Shown: positions 6,697-8,636 of the stretch, in pieces | Position numbering within the stretch: the first letter of the stretch is position 1 | Layout: each line of letters starts with the position of its first letter | Source of the DNA: an uncultured Novosphingobium sp. | GTDB taxonomy: Bacteria > Pseudomonadota > Alphaproteobacteria > Sphingomonadales > Sphingomonadaceae | Assembly (NCBI GenBank): GCA_937996535.1 | Contig: CALKVF010000083.1 | Coordinates: forward strand, 1 to 8,636 | Direction of reading: 5' to 3' | Length of the DNA: 8,636 nt | Position numbers and translations under genes: made by a program | Notes under the pieces: model-generated | The model's database searches: none | Seen by the model: the letters and a program-made list of their open reading frames with translations, nothing else | Told to the model about the DNA's origin: nothing

Positions 6697-8636
6697 CCCA
6701 GCGCCGCCTGCGCCGCAGCCAGCCGCGCAATCGGCACGCGGAACGGCGAGGCGCTGACATAGTCGAGCCCGACCTTCTCGCAGAACGCGATCGAGGCCGG
6801 ATCGCCGCCGTGTTCGCCGCAGATGCCCAGCTTGATCCCCGGCCGCGCCTTGCGCCCGCGCTCAGCCGCCAGTTCGACCAGCTGGCCCACCCCCTCGATA
6901 TCGAGGCTGACGAAGGGATCGCGCGCGAACACACCCTTTTCGACATATTGGCCAAGGAACTTGGCGGCATCATCACGGCTCAGGCCCAGCGTGGTCTGGG
7001 TGAGATCATTGGTCCCGAACGAGAAGAATTCGCCCACTTCGGCGATCTTGTCAGCCATCAGTGCGGCCCGCGGCAGTTCGATCATCGTGCCGACCTGATA
7101 GTGCAGCGTCCGGCCCTTTTCGGCAAAGACCTCGGCGGCGGCCTTATCGACCACGGCCTTGAGCAGTTCCAGTTCCTTGGCGGTCGCGACCAGCGGGATC
7201 ATCACTTCAGGAACCGGCGCTTCCCCGCCCTGAGCGGCGACATCGCAGGCCGCCTCGAAGATCGCGCGGGCCTGCATTTCGTAGATCTCGGGAAAAGTGA
7301 TCCCCAACCGGCAACCACGATGCCCCAGCATCGGGTTGAATTCGTAAAGCTCACCCGCCCGGCGCTTGAGCGTGGCAACGCCGATCCCGATCGCTTCCGA
7401 CAGATCCTCGAATTCGGCATCGCTGTGCGGCAGGAATTCGTGGAGCGGCGGATCGAGCAGGCGGATCGTTACCGGCAGCCCCGCCATGACATCGAAGATC
7501 GCGTGGAAATCGGCGCGCTGTTCGGGCAGCAGCTTGGTCAGCGCCGCCCGGCGCCCGGCTTCGTCTTCGGCCAGGATCATCTGGCGCACGGCCGCGATGC
7601 GCTTGTCATCGAAGAACATGTGCTCGGTGCGGCACAGACCGATACCCTCGGCGCCAAACTGGCGCGCGGTGCGGCAATCGGCCGGGGTTTCGGCATTGGT
7701 GCGTACTTTCATCCGGCGGTGCTTGTCAGCCCAGACCATCAGGGTGCCGAAATCGCCGACCAGTTCGGGCTCGATCGTCTTGACCAGCCCGGCCATGACA
7801 TCGCCGGTGGTGCCATCAAGCGTGATGACATCGCCTTCCTTGAGATCGCGGGTGCCGATCCGCAAGCTCCGCGCGGCCATGTCGATCGACAGGCCCGAGG
7901 CACCCGAAACGCAGGGCCTGCCCATGCCGCGCGCAACCACGGCAGCGTGGCTGGTCATGCCGCCACGCGCGGTCAGGATGCCCTTGGCCGCGTGCATCCC
8001 GTGGATATCCTCAGGGCTGGTTTCGACGCGGACCAGAATCACCGCTTCGCCGCGCTCGGCATGGGCCTGCGCGGTATCGGCATCGAGCACGATCGCGCCC
8101 GAAGCCGCGCCCGGCGAGGCCGGCAGCCCCTTGGCGAGAATGTCGCGCGGGGCATCGGGATCGAGCGTGGGGTGCAGCAGCTGATCGAGCGCCATCGGAT
8201 CGACCCGGCGGATCGCGGTGGCTTCATCGATCAAGCCTTCGCCAACCATGTCGACCGCCATCTTGAGCGCGGCCTTGGCGGTGCGCTTGCCCGAGCGGGT
8301 CTGGAGCATCCAGAGCTTGCCGCGTTCGACGGTGAACTCTATGTCCTGCATCTCGCGGTAGTGCTTTTCGAGCAGGTCGAACACGGCGGCCAGCTCGGCG
8401 TAGGCCGCGGGCATCGCCTCTTCCATCGAGAGCGGCTTGGCCCCGGCACGTTCTCGCGAATACCTGGTCAGATACTGCGGCGTGCGGATCCCCGCCACCA
8501 CGTCCTCGCCCTGGGCATTGACCAGCCATTCGCCGTAATAGGCCTTCTCGCCGGTCGCCGGATCGCGGGTGAAGGCAACCCCGGTGGCGCTGGTATCGCC
8601 CATGTTGCCGAACACCATCGCCTGCACGTTGACCGC
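6693..8636 (-). CDS. ppdK: Pyruvate phosphate dikinase, C-terminal 647 residues
   Basis: The gene is open at the window edge; the first visible codons read AVNVQAMVFGN, and about the first quarter of a roughly 890-residue protein is missing. The enzyme reversibly converts pyruvate, ATP and phosphate into PEP, AMP and pyrophosphate in the cytoplasm. What is visible is the end of the ATP-binding domain, up to LQTRSGKRT near 8283-8309. The phosphohistidine domain follows, with GGMTSHAAVVARGMG; the phosphorylated His codon is at 7947-7949, and the Thr two residues before it is the regulatory site in related enzymes. The PEP/pyruvate barrel follows, with GLCRTEHMFF, GTMIELPRAAL, SFGTNDLTQTTLG and GICGEHGGDP, whose catalytic Cys codon is at 6819-6821. 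All expected residues are intact. The DTSATGVAFTRDP wording and the phosphohistidine motif distinguish it from PEP synthase. Its stop interlocks with that of the convergent methyltransferase gene, leaving no room for a terminator between them. Confidence 0.97.
   Translation of the reverse strand, partial: AVNVQAMVFGNMGDTSATGVAFTRDPATGEKAYYGEWLVNAQGEDVVAGIRTPQYLTRYSRERAGAKPLSMEEAMPAAYAELAAVFDLLEKHYREMQDIEFTVERGKLWMLQTRSGKRTAKAALKMAVDMVGEGLIDEATAIRRVDPMALDQLLHPTLDPDAPRDILAKGLPASPGAASGAIVLDADTAQAHAERGEAVILVRVETSPEDIHGMHAAKGILTARGGMTSHAAVVARGMGRPCVSGASGLSIDMAARSLRIGTRDLKEGDVITLDGTTGDVMAGLVKTIEPELVGDFGTLMVWADKHRRMKVRTNAETPADCRTARQFGAEGIGLCRTEHMFFDDKRIAAVRQMILAEDEAGRRAALTKLLPEQRADFHAIFDVMAGLPVTIRLLDPPLHEFLPHSDAEFEDLSEAIGIGVATLKRRAGELYEFNPMLGHRGCRLGITFPEIYEMQARAIFEAACDVAAQGGEAPVPEVMIPLVATAKELELLKAVVDKAAAEVFAEKGRTLHYQVGTMIELPRAALMADKIAEVGEFFSFGTNDLTQTTLGLSRDDAAKFLGQYVEKGVFARDPFVSLDIEGVGQLVELAAERGRKARPGIKLGICGEHGGDPASIAFCEKVGLDYVSASPFRVPIARLAAAQAALG

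Noticed and set aside
7366..8184. 272-residue plus-strand reading frame opposite ppdK
   Set aside because: Serine- and arginine-rich antisense shadow of a highly conserved enzyme.

Overview
The window looks like ordinary chromosomal DNA from a GC-rich alphaproteobacterium, most likely a member of the Sphingomonadales. That placement is inferred from the high GC content, the UbiM-type ubiquinone hydroxylase, the NDUFAF5-like methyltransferase beside comF, the MerR/acyl-CoA dehydrogenase pair and a pyruvate phosphate dikinase. No transposase, phage gene, CRISPR array, tRNA, rRNA or toxin-antitoxin pair was seen. Coding density is high, and the long antisense ORFs are shadows typical of GC-rich DNA.

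Layout. (1) Bases 1-2141, plus strand: the 3' end of a cysteine synthase gene (cysK), overlapped by 4 bases by a dienelactone-hydrolase-family gene, then an FAD-dependent UbiM-type monooxygenase gene. (2) Bases 2167-4856, minus strand: hisI, then a LiuR-like merR gene, then a 600-residue acyl-CoA dehydrogenase gene. This block converges on ubiM, and a GC-rich hairpin spans the junction. (3) Bases 4857-5153: a gene-free stretch of 297 bases. It holds the hisI ribosome binding site, a weak minus-strand terminator candidate and a strong plus-strand intrinsic terminator that belongs to no visible gene, which raises the possibility of a small RNA. (4) Bases 5154-6696: comF (minus) and an NDUFAF5-like methyltransferase gene (plus), diverging from a 52-base spacer that is almost entirely a nested inverted repeat. 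(5) Bases 6693-8636, minus strand: the C-terminal 647 residues of pyruvate phosphate dikinase (ppdK). Its stop codon interlocks with that of the methyltransferase in a CTAG tetranucleotide.

How the genes fit together. Most are housekeeping: cysteine and histidine biosynthesis, quinone biosynthesis, acyl-CoA oxidation, probable complex I assembly, DNA uptake or PRPP-related function, and PEP/pyruvate interconversion. The best-supported regulatory unit is merR with the dehydrogenase gene. A palindrome lies between a TTGACG -35 element and a poor -10 directly before merR, with no Shine-Dalgarno, so autoregulation from a leaderless promoter is plausible.

I found no convincing new multi-gene system. 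The items most worth checking are the orphan plus-strand terminator with structured sequence before it, the merR operator/promoter, the nested dyad between comF and the methyltransferase gene, and the altered SAM motif I of that methyltransferase.
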